This document shows, in pieces, positions 17,648 to 26,266 of a stretch of 64,000 nucleotides of DNA. The DNA lies in the NCBI RefSeq assembly GCF_007667275.1, contig NZ_VDQT01000004.1, forward strand, positions 372,001 through 436,000. Reading direction: 5' to 3'. Within the stretch, counting starts at the first letter, position 1, and each line of letters opens with the position of its first letter. This DNA is from Stenotrophomonas rhizophila. GTDB taxonomy: Bacteria; Pseudomonadota; Gammaproteobacteria; Xanthomonadales; Xanthomonadaceae. The translations under genes were made by a program, and so were the position numbers. The notes beneath the pieces are model-generated. The model ran no database searches. It had not been told where the DNA came from and saw nothing but the letters and a program-made list of their open reading frames with translations.

Positions 17648-18444
17648 TGGATTGGCGCAAACAGGAACACGTGGGCCTGAAGGTCGAGGCCGACGGCCAC
17701 ACCGCCGTGGTGACCCTGGACAACCCGCCGGCCCATACCTGGACCGTGTACAGCCTGTCCGCGCTGCGCGACCTGGTCGGCGCGCTCAATGCCGACAGCA
17801 GCATCTACGCACTGGTGATCACCGGTGGCGGCGAGAAGTTCTTCTCCGCCGGCGCCGACCTCAAGCAGTTCGCCTCCGGCGACAAGGCACTGGCCCGTGA
17901 GGCCGCGCGCCGCTTCGGCGAAGCCTTCGAAGCGCTGTCCGGTTTCCGTGGCGTGTCCATCGCCGCGATCAACGGCTATGCGATGGGCGGCGGGCTGGAA
18001 TGCGCCCTGGCCTGCGACCTGCGCATCATCGAAGAACACGCCCAGGTCGCGCTGCCGGAGGCCACCGTCGGCCTGCTGCCGTGCGCCGGCGGCACCCAGA
18101 ACCTGCCGCGCCTGGTCGGTGAGGGCTGGGCCAAGCGCCTGATCCTGCTGGGCGAGCGCATCGACGCCGATACCGCCGTGCGGATTGGCCTGGCCGAAGA
18201 AAAAGTCGGCAAGGGCGAATCCAGGGCGCTGGCGATCGAGTGGGCGAACAAGGCGGGCAAGCAGAGCCCGTCAAGCGTGGCGGCCTGCAAGACCCTGGTC
18301 CAGGCCACCCGCAGTGGCATCAGCCACGCCTCGGCGCTGGTCGCTGAGCGCGAAGCCTTCGTCGACCTGTTCGACCGCGCCGACCAGGCCGAGGGGGTCA
18401 ACGCCTTCCTGGAAAAGCGCGCACCGCAGTGGAAGAACGCATGA
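17644..18444 (+). CDS. Enoyl-CoA hydratase of valine catabolism
   Basis: 266 residues of the crotonase fold. The oxyanion-hole segments SAGADLKQF and NGYAMGGGLECALACDL are visible, and a catalytic glutamate lies in LPEATVGLLPCAGG. It probably hydrates methacrylyl-CoA to 3-hydroxyisobutyryl-CoA. ATGA overlaps at both ends tie it to the dehydrogenase and the hydrolase, so these enzymes are made together; such coupling suits removal of toxic methacrylyl-CoA. Confidence 0.92.
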   Translation: MMDWRKQEHVGLKVEADGHTAVVTLDNPPAHTWTVYSLSALRDLVGALNADSSIYALVITGGGEKFFSAGADLKQFASGDKALAREAARRFGEAFEALSGFRGVSIAAINGYAMGGGLECALACDLRIIEEHAQVALPEATVGLLPCAGGTQNLPRLVGEGWAKRLILLGERIDADTAVRIGLAEEKVGKGESRALAIEWANKAGKQSPSSVAACKTLVQATRSGISHASALVAEREAFVDLFDRADQAEGVNAFLEKRAPQWKNA

Positions 18445-19616
18445 GCACCACCGAGGCCAACGTTGAGGCGCCGGTGCTGTTCGAAGAACAGCCCGCCGCC
18501 AATGGCAAGCGCATCGGCATCGCCACGCTGAACGCGCCGCGCACCCTCAACGGGTTCTCGCTGCCCATGGCGCACCTGCTGCACGAGCGCCTGACCGCCT
18601 GGGCGACCGATGACGGCATCGCGCTGGTGGTGTTGCAGGGCGCTGGCGAAAAGGCATTCTGCGCCGGCGGCGACCTGCACAGCCTGTACCAGAGCATGCG
18701 CGCCTACCGCGACGCCGGCGCCACCGACGTGCGCGACAACGCCTATGCCGCCGAGTTCTTCGACGTGGAATACCGCGTCGATTACCTCATCCATACCTAT
18801 GCCAAGCCGATCCTGTGCTGGGGCCACGGCATCGTCATGGGCGGTGGCATCGGCCTGATGTCCGGCGCGAGCCATCGCGTGGTCAGCGAGCGCTCGAAAC
18901 TGGCGTTCCCCGAAATCACCGTCGGCCTGTTCCCGGATGTCGGTGGCAGCTGGCTGCTGCCGCGCGTCCCGGGCAAGGGCGGCCTGTTCCTGGCGCTCAC
19001 CGGCGCACCGCTCAACGCGGGCGATGCCATCTACGCCGGCCTGGCCGACATCCACGTTGCCGAGGCCCAGCGTGCCGACGTGTTCAATGCGCTGGCGCAG
19101 GTACATTGGAGCGACGACGCCAAGCGCAACCACGAACAACTCAGCGCCCTGCTGCAGGAGCACGCCAGCGACGCGGCCACCGGCCCGCTGCTGCGCAACG
19201 CCGCCACGGTGGACGCGCTGTGCGAAGGCGACGACGTGACCGCCGTGGTCGATGCGATCAGCGCGCTGCAGACCGACGATGCCTGGCTGCAGACCGCGCA
19301 GGCGACGCTGGCCGCCGGCGCACCGGGTTCGGCACGGCTGGCCTGGGAACTGCAGCAGCGTGCCGCCGGTGCGTCGCTGGCCGACGTCTACCGCCTCGAA
19401 TACATCGCCGCCCTGCACAGCGCCGCCCACGGCGATTTCGCCGAAGGGATCCGCGCATTGTTGATCGACAAGGACCGCAGCCCGCGCTGGCAGCCGGCCA
19501 CGCTGGCCGAAGCGACCCCGCAGTGGGCGCAGACCTTTTTCGTTTCGCCCTGGAACGCCGCCACGCATCCGCTGGCCGACCTCGGCGCCACCGTTCCTGA
19601 GAGGAGCCTTGCATGA
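18441..19616 (+). CDS. 3-hydroxyisobutyryl-CoA hydrolase
   Basis: 391 residues from ATG 18441, overlapping the hydratase stop. Crotonase-fold motifs FCAGGDLHSLYQ and GHGIVMGGGIGLMSGASH, plus the longer C-terminal half, are typical of HIBCH-type thioesterases rather than hydratases. It frees 3-hydroxyisobutyrate from CoA, giving the substrate of MmsB encoded next. Confidence 0.92.
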   Translation: MSTTEANVEAPVLFEEQPAANGKRIGIATLNAPRTLNGFSLPMAHLLHERLTAWATDDGIALVVLQGAGEKAFCAGGDLHSLYQSMRAYRDAGATDVRDNAYAAEFFDVEYRVDYLIHTYAKPILCWGHGIVMGGGIGLMSGASHRVVSERSKLAFPEITVGLFPDVGGSWLLPRVPGKGGLFLALTGAPLNAGDAIYAGLADIHVAEAQRADVFNALAQVHWSDDAKRNHEQLSALLQEHASDAATGPLLRNAATVDALCEGDDVTAVVDAISALQTDDAWLQTAQATLAAGAPGSARLAWELQQRAAGASLADVYRLEYIAALHSAAHGDFAEGIRALLIDKDRSPRWQPATLAEATPQWAQTFFVSPWNAATHPLADLGATVPERSLA

Positions 19617-20503
19617 GCCGTATTGCATTCATCGGGTTGGGCAACATGGGTGGCCCGATGGCCGCCAACCTGGCCAAAGCGGGCCACGCCGTGCGCGTGT
19701 TCGACCTGGTGCCCGCCGCCGTGCAGGCCGCCGTCGACGCCGGCGCCGCCGCCGCCAGTTCGGCGCTGGACACCCTTACCGACGCCGAAGTGGTCGTCTC
19801 GATGCTGCCGGCCAGCCGTCACGTCGAAAGCGTGTACCTGGGCGACGACGGCCTGCTGGCCGACATTCCTGGTGGCGCGCTGGTCATCGACTGCAGCACC
19901 ATAGCGCCCGCCACCGCACGCAAAGTATCCGAAGCCGCTGCCGCACGCGGACTGCAGATGCTGGACGCACCGGTCTCCGGCGGCACCGCCGGCGCTGCTG
20001 CCGGCACCCTGACCTTCATCGTCGGCGGCGAAGCCGACGCACTCGAGCGTGCGCGCCCGCTGCTGCAGGCGATGGGCAAGAACATCTTCCACGTCGGTGC
20101 CAGCGGTGCCGGCCAGGTCGCCAAGCTGTGCAACAACATGGCGCTGGGCGTGATCATGGCGGTGACCGGCGAATCCATCGCCCTGGGCGTGGCCCACGGC
20201 CTGGACCCGAAGGTGTTGTCGCAGATGATGGCGGTCAGCACCGGCCGCAGCTGGGCCACCGAAGTGTGCAACCCGTGGCCGGGCGTGCTGGAAAATGCCC
20301 CCGCCTCGCGCGGCTACAGCGGCGGCTTCGGCAGCGACCTCATGCTCAAGGACATGGGCCTGGCCGTGGAAGCGGCCATGAGCGTGGGCGCCTCGATCCC
20401 GCTGGGCGAACTGGCCCGCAACCTGTACTCGATGAACCACCAGGCCGGCCGCGGCAAGCTCGACTTCTCCAGCGTAGTGCAGCTGGTAACCCCGGAAAAA
20501 TAA
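19613..20503 (+). CDS. mmsB: 3-hydroxyisobutyrate dehydrogenase
   Basis: 296 residues. The N-terminal NAD-binding motif IGLGNMGGPMA, the substrate motif DAPVSGGTAGAAAGTL and the catalytic-lysine region GAGQVAKLCNNM are all present. It oxidises 3-hydroxyisobutyrate to methylmalonate semialdehyde, which MmsA uses. It is the last gene of the operon and is followed 47 bases later by a clear terminator. Confidence 0.95.
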   Translation: MSRIAFIGLGNMGGPMAANLAKAGHAVRVFDLVPAAVQAAVDAGAAAASSALDTLTDAEVVVSMLPASRHVESVYLGDDGLLADIPGGALVIDCSTIAPATARKVSEAAAARGLQMLDAPVSGGTAGAAAGTLTFIVGGEADALERARPLLQAMGKNIFHVGASGAGQVAKLCNNMALGVIMAVTGESIALGVAHGLDPKVLSQMMAVSTGRSWATEVCNPWPGVLENAPASRGYSGGFGSDLMLKDMGLAVEAAMSVGASIPLGELARNLYSMNHQAGRGKLDFSSVVQLVTPEK

Positions 20504-20550
20504 CCGGGACAACGAATGCATCCCGGAAACGGGATCCACCGCGGTGGGAT

Positions 20551-20594
20551 GGGCGGATGCACGGTCAACGCGACCGGCATCCGCCCATTTTTTT
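20551..20594 (+). terminator. Rho-independent terminator of the valine operon
   Basis: Arms GGGCGGATGC (20551-20560) and GCATCCGCCC (20577-20586) pair perfectly over 10 bp and are followed directly by A and seven Ts. Confidence 0.93.
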
Positions 20595-20596
20595 CG

Positions 20597-20661
20597 TCAC
20601 GACCAACGGTCGTGACCTACCGACGTCTCGACCACGGTAGGTGCCGACCGTTGGTCGGCAC
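20597..20661. repeat. Facing pair of SMAG/REP palindromes
   Basis: A minus-oriented element (20597-20620, TCACGACC-AAC-GGTCGTGA then CTAC) and a plus-oriented GTAG element (20637-20661, GTGCCGACC-GTT-GGTCGGCAC) face each other between the mmsB terminator and the end of ohr. Confidence 0.88.
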
Positions 20662-20670
20662 GCTCTCCCA

Positions 20671-21096
20671 TCAAACGATGGTCAACGTCACATCGATATT
20701 GCCGCGGGTCGCGTTGGAATACGGGCACACCACATGCGCCTTCTGCACCAGCTCCTCCACCTGCTCACGCGGCAGGCCCGGCACGCTGATCTGCAGCTCC
20801 ACTTCAATGCCGAAGCCGGTCGGGATCTGGCCGATGCCCACGTTGCCGGTGATGCTGGTGTCGGCCGGCAGCGCAACCTTGGCCTGGCCGGCCACGTACT
20901 TCAGCGCGCCCAGGAAGCAGGCCGAATAGCCCGCCGCGAAAAGCTGCTCCGGGTTCGTACCCGGGCCGCCGGCGCCGCCCAGCTCGCGCGGGGTGGACAG
21001 CTGCACGTCCAGCACGTTGTCCGACGAGGTGGCGCGGCCTTCGCGGCCGCCGGTGGCGGTGGCGTGTGCGGTGTAAAGAACCTTTTCAATCGACAT
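20671..21096 (-). CDS. ohr: Organic hydroperoxide resistance peroxiredoxin (Ohr)
   Basis: 141 residues of the OsmC/Ohr family. The two redox cysteines are Cys60 ([10 protein letters not shown]) and Cys124 ([12 protein letters not shown]), and the N-terminus with [16 protein letters not shown] is Ohr-like. Ohr reduces organic and fatty acid hydroperoxides, usually with lipoylated partners. In xanthomonads ohr is often controlled by the MarR-type OhrR, but here the divergent neighbour is an AraC-type gene. Confidence 0.95.
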   Translation of the reverse strand: MSIEKVLYTAHATATGGREGRATSSDNVLDVQLSTPRELGGAGGPGTNPEQLFAAGYSACFLGALKYVAGQAKVALPADTSITGNVGIGQIPTGFGIEVELQISVPGLPREQVEELVQKAHVVCPYSNATRGNIDVTLTIV

Positions 21097-21207
21097 GGGA
21101 ATGCTCCTGGCTGTGTAAGGAATGGACCGGTTGGTGAGGTGTACTGTGCGCCACCGGTTCGGACGTGTGGCAACATATCATCCAGCAAACTTGATCTGGA
21201 GTCCGAA

Positions 21208-22038
21208 ATGGTCGACCGCCTGCAATCCCTGCTCGGCCGCTTCGCGGTCAATGCCGAAGTCTTCCACGCCGGCGCGTTGTGCGGCATCAACGACCTCGCA
21301 GCCGACGGCGAGCGTGGCCAGCTGCACCTGATCCGGGACGGCCAGGTCCGCGTCGAGCACGCCGACGGCAGCGTCATCGAGATCACCGAGCCCAGCGTGC
21401 TGGTATACCCACGCCCGCTCGCCCACCGCTTCGTCACCGACCCGGAGACCGGCGCCGACTTCGCCTGCGCCCACCTCCAGTTCGAGGGCGGCGGCAACAA
21501 CCCGGTTTCCGCCGCACTGCCGCCGGTGATCTGCCTGCCGCTCGCCGAACTGTACGGTGGCCAGCCCATCCTCTCGGTGCTGTTCGAAGAAGCCTTCGCC
21601 CAGCGTTGCGGTCGCCAGGCGCTGCTGGACCGGCTGTTCGAAGTGGTGATGATCCAGATCCTGCGCGCGCTGATGGAAAGCGGCCAGTTACGGGTCGGCC
21701 TGCTGGCCGGCATGGCGCACCCGCGCCTGCGTCACGCCCTGGTAGCGATGCACGAAGAGCCCGCGCAGGAATGGACCCTGGAATCGCTCGCCCAGCGTGC
21801 CGGCATGTCGCGCAGCGCCTTCGCCGACAGCTTCCGCGACACCATCGGCAGCACCCCCGGCCACTACCTGCAGGGCTGGCGCACGCGCCTGGTGCAGCAG
21901 GCGCTGCGTAAAGGACAACCGCTCAAGCGGATCGCGATTGATGTGGGCTATGGCAGTGAAGCAGCCCTGTCGCGCGCGTTCAAGTCGCAGACCGGGCAGT
22001 CGCCGCGGCAGTGGAAGCAGGGGCTGCAGGTTGCATGA
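21208..22038 (+). CDS. AraC-family transcriptional regulator divergent from ohr
   Basis: 276 residues from ATG 21208. The N-terminal half is a cupin-like sensing domain of the AraC_binding_2 kind (LVYPRPLAHRF, FACAHLQFEGG). The C-terminal AraC DNA-binding domain has both helix-turn-helices (WTLESLAQRAGMSRSAFADS, and IAIDVGYGSEAALSRAFKSQ ending in SPRQWK). An inverted repeat with ACCGGT arms at 21126-21131 and 21153-21158 lies in the shared intergenic region and could be its operator. Many relatives control an adjacent oxidoreductase or OsmC-type gene. Confidence 0.9.
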   Translation: MVDRLQSLLGRFAVNAEVFHAGALCGINDLAADGERGQLHLIRDGQVRVEHADGSVIEITEPSVLVYPRPLAHRFVTDPETGADFACAHLQFEGGGNNPVSAALPPVICLPLAELYGGQPILSVLFEEAFAQRCGRQALLDRLFEVVMIQILRALMESGQLRVGLLAGMAHPRLRHALVAMHEEPAQEWTLESLAQRAGMSRSAFADSFRDTIGSTPGHYLQGWRTRLVQQALRKGQPLKRIAIDVGYGSEAALSRAFKSQTGQSPRQWKQGLQVA

Positions 22039-22050
22039 CTTACCAACCGA

Positions 22051-23007
22051 TCAGATCGTCCACTCGCGGTCAGTGGTAAACATGATCGTCAACCACCGGT
22101 CGGTCGATTCTTCCCCCAACGCCTCGCCGATCTCATCACGCAGCTGGTCCCATTCGACCAGCTGTCGCGGCGGGTCATTCGCCGGTACCACGAAGAACAA
22201 TTCGATCTGATCGCCACGCCCCACCTTGGCCACGTAGCTGCGATGCTCGATGAAGCCGTACTTGGCGACGATGCCGCGTGCGACCTCGTCCACATGCGCC
22301 TGCAGCTCGACGGGCGTGATCAACAGGATGTCCGACAGCGCCTGGCGGACCGTGCCCAGCGGCGCGACCACCACGAACAGGCAGACCAGCAGCAGGATGG
22401 CCGGGTCGATGTAGGGCACAAGCCACGCCCACTCGGTGCCGCGCAGCAACCAGCCGCCACCGAAGGCGACCAGATAGGCAGCCGACATGCTCGCGGCCAC
22501 GACCCAGTTCTTCGCATCCAGCGCGATGAACTCTGAGCCGATCGTGCGATTGGCACGGCGCACGAACAGCGCCAGGCCACCTTCGACGATGATGGAGATC
22601 AACGCGAACACGATGGCCGGCCCCAGCGCGATCTCGCGACCACCGGACAACAGGGCGTCCACCGCATTCACACCTGCATAGATCGCCGCGCCGATCATCA
22701 ACGTACCGCTAACCCCCAGCACGATCGGCTCCAGATGCCAGAAGCCCATGGTGAACCGTTGGTTCAATCGCGACTGCAGTGAATCCACGTTGGTGGACAT
22801 GCTGATCAACCGCACCACCAGCAGCGACAGCCAGGTCATCACCACATCAATCAGGCCATAGATGCCGTCGAAGATGATCAACGACGAATTGGCATAAAGC
22901 CCGAAGGCGACGGCAATGGCCGCGACACCGAAAGAGGCGGCGATCGACAGGCGCAGCACTCCTTGTTCGGTGGTGCTGTCGAAGGTGGTGGTGGGAAGGG
23001 CGCTCAT
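22051..23007 (-). CDS. Cation diffusion facilitator family transporter
   Basis: 318 residues with six hydrophobic segments, then a cytoplasmic C-terminal domain of about 90 residues. Acidic residues in the second helix (FDGIYGLIDVV, Asp47 and Asp54) and in the fifth (ALDAKNW) are placed like CDF metal ligands, although the usual HxxxD pair is not seen. It belongs to the divergent CDF branch. The exported cation cannot be named. It converges with the AraC gene, 12 bases apart. Confidence 0.85.
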   Translation of the reverse strand: MSALPTTTFDSTTEQGVLRLSIAASFGVAAIAVAFGLYANSSLIIFDGIYGLIDVVMTWLSLLVVRLISMSTNVDSLQSRLNQRFTMGFWHLEPIVLGVSGTLMIGAAIYAGVNAVDALLSGGREIALGPAIVFALISIIVEGGLALFVRRANRTIGSEFIALDAKNWVVAASMSAAYLVAFGGGWLLRGTEWAWLVPYIDPAILLLVCLFVVVAPLGTVRQALSDILLITPVELQAHVDEVARGIVAKYGFIEHRSYVAKVGRGDQIELFFVVPANDPPRQLVEWDQLRDEIGEALGEESTDRWLTIMFTTDREWTI

Positions 23008-23140
23008 GGCAATTCGGGAATTCCTTGTTCGCTCCTTGAGGGCCGTCGGGGAGGCGGAACAGTGTCAGGCGGTGGCCAACAATAGGGCCTTCGTTGGAAC
23101 GGATTAGCTCCTTGCGCGCTGCGGCTCTTAAGGTTCGTCG

Positions 23141-23437
23141 TCAACCTGCTTCGGCCAGCACGCGGAGTGTCTCTTTCGGGTTTTTCATGATGACGTGCAA
23201 CAGCGCACGGGCAGGACCGGTGGGATCCCGCCGCCCTTGTTCCCAATTTCGCAGCGTGCCTACGTCCACGTGAATGACGCGCGCGAACTTTTGTTGGGAG
23301 AGGCCGGTAGCCTTGCGAATTTCCCGCACCTGGACAGCACTGACACGCAGCTCACGCGCGGGTGCACGTTTCCCTTTCAGGATGTCGTCGGCCTCAGCCA
23401 CACTTCCCATGAGTTCGGCAAACAGTGTGTTGTCCAT
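23141..23437 (-). CDS. HigA2/NadS-type antitoxin (XRE family)
   Basis: 98 residues. The C-terminal half is a helix-turn-helix of the type paired with RelE/HigB2 toxins (TGLSQQKFARVIHVDVGTLR, then NWEQGRRDPTGPARALL). The conserved N-terminal stretch with MGSVAEADDILKGKRAP contacts the toxin in relatives. It starts 3 bases after the toxin frame ends. The gene is intact, unlike its partner. Confidence 0.9.
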   Translation of the reverse strand: MDNTLFAELMGSVAEADDILKGKRAPARELRVSAVQVREIRKATGLSQQKFARVIHVDVGTLRNWEQGRRDPTGPARALLHVIMKNPKETLRVLAEAG

Positions 23438-23440
23438 GGC

Positions 23441-23754
23441 TCACCTCCAGTTCTCAATGATTGATCGCAGCGCTGCCTTCTGCGCGTGAGTCAGGGTGTC
23501 CTGATCATTCTTTGGATACACCAGAAGCAAGATGATCCGGGAAGAAGGAGCGAGGTAGTAGTAAATGACGGTGCGCCACCTCGTTTCCCGCGCCCTGGGA
23601 CCGCGACGCGAACCTTGCGCAGGCCTCCGGTCCCTTCAATGACCTTGCCTGCTGTTGGGGATGCAGCCAACTCGAGCTGGAACCTGGCGTAATCGTCGTC
23701 TTGCAGCAGGTCCATGATGGCCCGGCTGAAGGCGGTGGTTTCGATGAAGATCAT
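23441..23754 (-). pseudogene. RelE/HigB2-type toxin inactivated by a frameshift
   Basis: The frame from ATG 23754 (MIFIETTAFSRAI, then VIEGTGGLRKVRVAVPGRGK) is a clear HigB2-family toxin up to RGKRGGA. It then runs into an unrelated tail and ends at 23491. Shifting by one base near 23567-23574 restores VIYYYLAPSSRIILLLVYPK, then NDQDTLTHAQKAALRSIIEN, ending WR at stop 23441-23443, which is the family's C-terminal half. The total length is 314 bases, one short of a whole frame. For instance, loss of a G from GCACGCGTC would give the observed GCACCGTC. The toxin should be inactive. Confidence 0.9.
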
Positions 23755-23773
23755 ACCTCAAAAAGTACGCCAT

Positions 23774-23789
23774 TGACGCACATGCGTCA
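23774..23789. promoter_or_regulatory. Probable antitoxin operator
   Basis: A perfect inverted repeat TGACGCA-CA-TGCGTCA lies 20 bases upstream of the toxin start, the expected site for autorepression by the XRE antitoxin. Assignment is by symmetry and place. Confidence 0.55.
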
Positions 23790-23893
23790 TTGACCTACGT
23801 CGAGGTTTGGGAACGGGCATTGCGTTCAGTCGATCGGTGTAAACTATTGATCGCGCTGGCAAACCCAGCGACCCCCGCCTGCCCAGATCCCTC

Positions 23894-24907
23894 ATGACCC
23901 AGCCTGCCACCTCCGCAGACCGCTATGCCGCTTCCCTGCGCCTTTCCGTCGCCCCGATGATGGACTGGACGGACCGCCATTGCCGCGTGTTCCATCGGAT
24001 CCTCGCCCCGGGCGCACGGCTCTACACGGAAATGGTGCACGCCAACGCGGTGATTCACGGCGACCGTGAGCGGCTGCTGGGCTTCGATGGCAGTGAGCAC
24101 CCGCTCGCGCTTCAGCTCGGCGGCAGCGACCCGGCCCTGCTCGCGCAGGCGGCGCGCATCGCCCAGGAATGGGGCTACGACGAGGTCAACCTCAACTGCG
24201 GCTGCCCCTCGGACCGGGTCCAGGCCGGGCGCTTTGGCGCCTGCCTGATGCGCGAACCCACCCTCGTTGCCGAGTGCGTGGCGGCCATGGTCGAAGCGGT
24301 GGACATCCCGGTCACGGTCAAGTGCCGCCTTGGCGTGGATGAAGACAACGACTACGAAACCTTCGTCAACTTCGTCGATCAGTCAGCCAACGCCGGAAGT
24401 GCGATGTTCATCGTGCACGCCCGCAATGCCTGGCTGAAGGGGTTGTCGCCGAAGGAAAACCGCGAAGTGCCGCCGCTGCGCTACGACTGGGCGCACCGGC
24501 TCAAAGCCGACCGCCCCCCGCTGAAGATCGTGCTCAATGGTGGCCTGGCCACGGTGGAGGCCGCCCAAGCCCAGATGACGGCGCTGGATGGCGTCATGCT
24601 GGGCCGCGCCGCCTACCACGACCCCTATGTGCTGCATCAGCTGGAAGCCGCGCAGACCGGCGCCGCGCTGCAGCCGCGCGAGGCCCTGCTGCGCGCCATG
24701 CGCCCCTACATCGAGGACCAGCTGCAACGCGGCCTGGCCCTGAAGCACATCACCCGTCACCTGCTGGGCCTGTTCCACGGCCAGCCCGGCGGCCGCGCGT
24801 TCCGCCAGGTGCTCAGCGAGGGCGCGCACCGCCCCGGCGCCGATTGGGACCTGATCGAACAGGCCCTCACCATCACCCGCGACCAGGCCGAACGCGTCGC
24901 TGCATGA
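23894..24907 (+). CDS. dusA: tRNA-dihydrouridine(20/20a) synthase
   Basis: 337 residues. The TIM-barrel Dus pattern starts with SVAPMMDWTDRHCR, has the catalytic cysteine region NLNCGCPSDRV and the FMN phosphate region IVLNGGL, and ends in the DusA-type C-terminal helical domain (LKHITRHLLGLFHGQPGGRA). It reduces uridine 20/20a in the tRNA D-loop using FMN and NADPH. It stands alone, divergent from the second toxin-antitoxin operon. Confidence 0.95.
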   Translation: MTQPATSADRYAASLRLSVAPMMDWTDRHCRVFHRILAPGARLYTEMVHANAVIHGDRERLLGFDGSEHPLALQLGGSDPALLAQAARIAQEWGYDEVNLNCGCPSDRVQAGRFGACLMREPTLVAECVAAMVEAVDIPVTVKCRLGVDEDNDYETFVNFVDQSANAGSAMFIVHARNAWLKGLSPKENREVPPLRYDWAHRLKADRPPLKIVLNGGLATVEAAQAQMTALDGVMLGRAAYHDPYVLHQLEAAQTGAALQPREALLRAMRPYIEDQLQRGLALKHITRHLLGLFHGQPGGRAFRQVLSEGAHRPGADWDLIEQALTITRDQAERVAA

Positions 24908-25121
24908 ACCGCGCCGGAGACCGCGCTTGACATCGCTCGGGAAGTAGCCGTCAATGTTCACCTAGATGAACAAAGCGAGGCGGCGGTCAGAAAAGTTCAG
25001 ACCGGATTCACCGCGTAAAACCAAGAATTTGCGAAAGATTCGTAAAGCGCCGGCCCATCGCTGGCGGTTGCCGATTCACAACTTTTGAACGTTTTGACGC
25101 GCTCCGTTAGGATCAGACCCG

Positions 25122-25490
25122 ATGTTCTCCGTGACCCGCCACCGCCGAATCACCGTTGCCGCCGTGCTGGCGACCTGCGCAGTTGCTGCCATCGGCAGCG
25201 CCGGCGCGCAGGCTCCGCAGCCGGATCCGGCCCGGGCCGAGATGGTGCGGGCCTCCCGTGGTGCGCCGCAGGAACGCTCCCTGTCCGACGCGGTGCGACG
25301 GGTCCAGCGCAGCACCGGTGGCCACATCCTGGGTGCGGAACGGGTGCCTTTCGACGGTCGGGACATCAACCGGGTGAAGTACATGGATGACCGGGGCCGG
25401 GTCCGCTACATGGACGACCCTGCCCAGCCGCGTTCACAGCCCCGCACGCCGCGTTCGGATATGTCATCACTACGCGGCGATAACCCCTGA
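25122..25490 (+). CDS. Small secreted protein upstream of phoP
   Basis: 122 residues with a signal peptide ending near ...SAGAQA. The mature part contains SLSDAVRRVQRSTGGHILGA followed by a basic/acidic segment with RVKYMDDRGRVRYMDDP; this resembles a short PepSY-like unit, but the match is weak. It is 72 bases ahead of phoP in the same direction. A regulatory or sensory link to PhoPQ is possible but not shown. Confidence 0.75.
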   Translation: MFSVTRHRRITVAAVLATCAVAAIGSAGAQAPQPDPARAEMVRASRGAPQERSLSDAVRRVQRSTGGHILGAERVPFDGRDINRVKYMDDRGRVRYMDDPAQPRSQPRTPRSDMSSLRGDNP

Positions 25491-25562
25491 ACGGGGATAG
25501 TTGTCCGCAGTCATCTGTTAGCCACTGGCCCCAGGCCACACCCAGGACACTAGGGAGAGTTC

Positions 25563-26246
25563 ATGCGTATCCTTCTGGTCGAAGACGAAGCCCCGCTGCG
25601 GGAAACCCTTGCAGCCCGGCTCAAGCGCGAAGGCTTTGCCGTCGATGCCGCACAGGACGGTGAGGAAGGTCTGTACATGGGCCGCGAAGTGCCGTTCGAC
25701 GTGGGCATCATCGATCTCGGCCTGCCCAAGATGTCGGGCATGGAACTGATCAAGGCACTGCGCGACGAGGGCAAGAAATTCCCGGTGCTGATCCTTACCG
25801 CCCGCTCGAGCTGGCAGGACAAGGTCGAAGGGCTCAAGCAGGGCGCCGACGATTATCTGGTCAAGCCGTTCCATGTCGAAGAGCTGCTGGCCCGCGTCAA
25901 TGCGCTGCTGCGCCGTGCGGCGGGCTGGAGCAAGCCGACCCTCGAATGCGGCCCGGTCGCGCTGGATCTTGCCGCGCAGACGGTCAGCGTGGCAGGTAGC
26001 AACGTGGACCTCACCAGCTACGAGTACAAGGTGCTCGAATACCTGATGATGCACGCCGGCGAACTGGTCTCCAAGGCCGACCTCACCGAGCACATCTACC
26101 AGCAGGATTTCGACCGCGACTCGAACGTGCTGGAAGTGTTCATCGGCCGCCTGCGCAAGAAGCTGGACCCGGACGGCGAACTCAAGCCGATCGAAACCGT
26201 GCGTGGTCGCGGCTATCGGTTCGCGATTCCGCGCAACGAGGGCTGA
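25563..26246 (+). CDS. phoP: OmpR-family response regulator PhoP
   Basis: 227 residues. The receiver domain has the acidic pair at residues 7-9 (VEDE), phospho-acceptor Asp51 (IIDLGLPKMSG) and Lys in YLVKPF. The C-terminal winged helix begins near 130 and ends GRGYRFAIP. The sequence is closest in pattern to PhoP among OmpR-type regulators, and it is followed 20 bases later by a PhoQ-like kinase. Confidence 0.93.
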   Translation: MRILLVEDEAPLRETLAARLKREGFAVDAAQDGEEGLYMGREVPFDVGIIDLGLPKMSGMELIKALRDEGKKFPVLILTARSSWQDKVEGLKQGADDYLVKPFHVEELLARVNALLRRAAGWSKPTLECGPVALDLAAQTVSVAGSNVDLTSYEYKVLEYLMMHAGELVSKADLTEHIYQQDFDRDSNVLEVFIGRLRKKLDPDGELKPIETVRGRGYRFAIPRNEG

Positions 26247-26266
26247 GCCGTTAGTCCGGCGATGGG

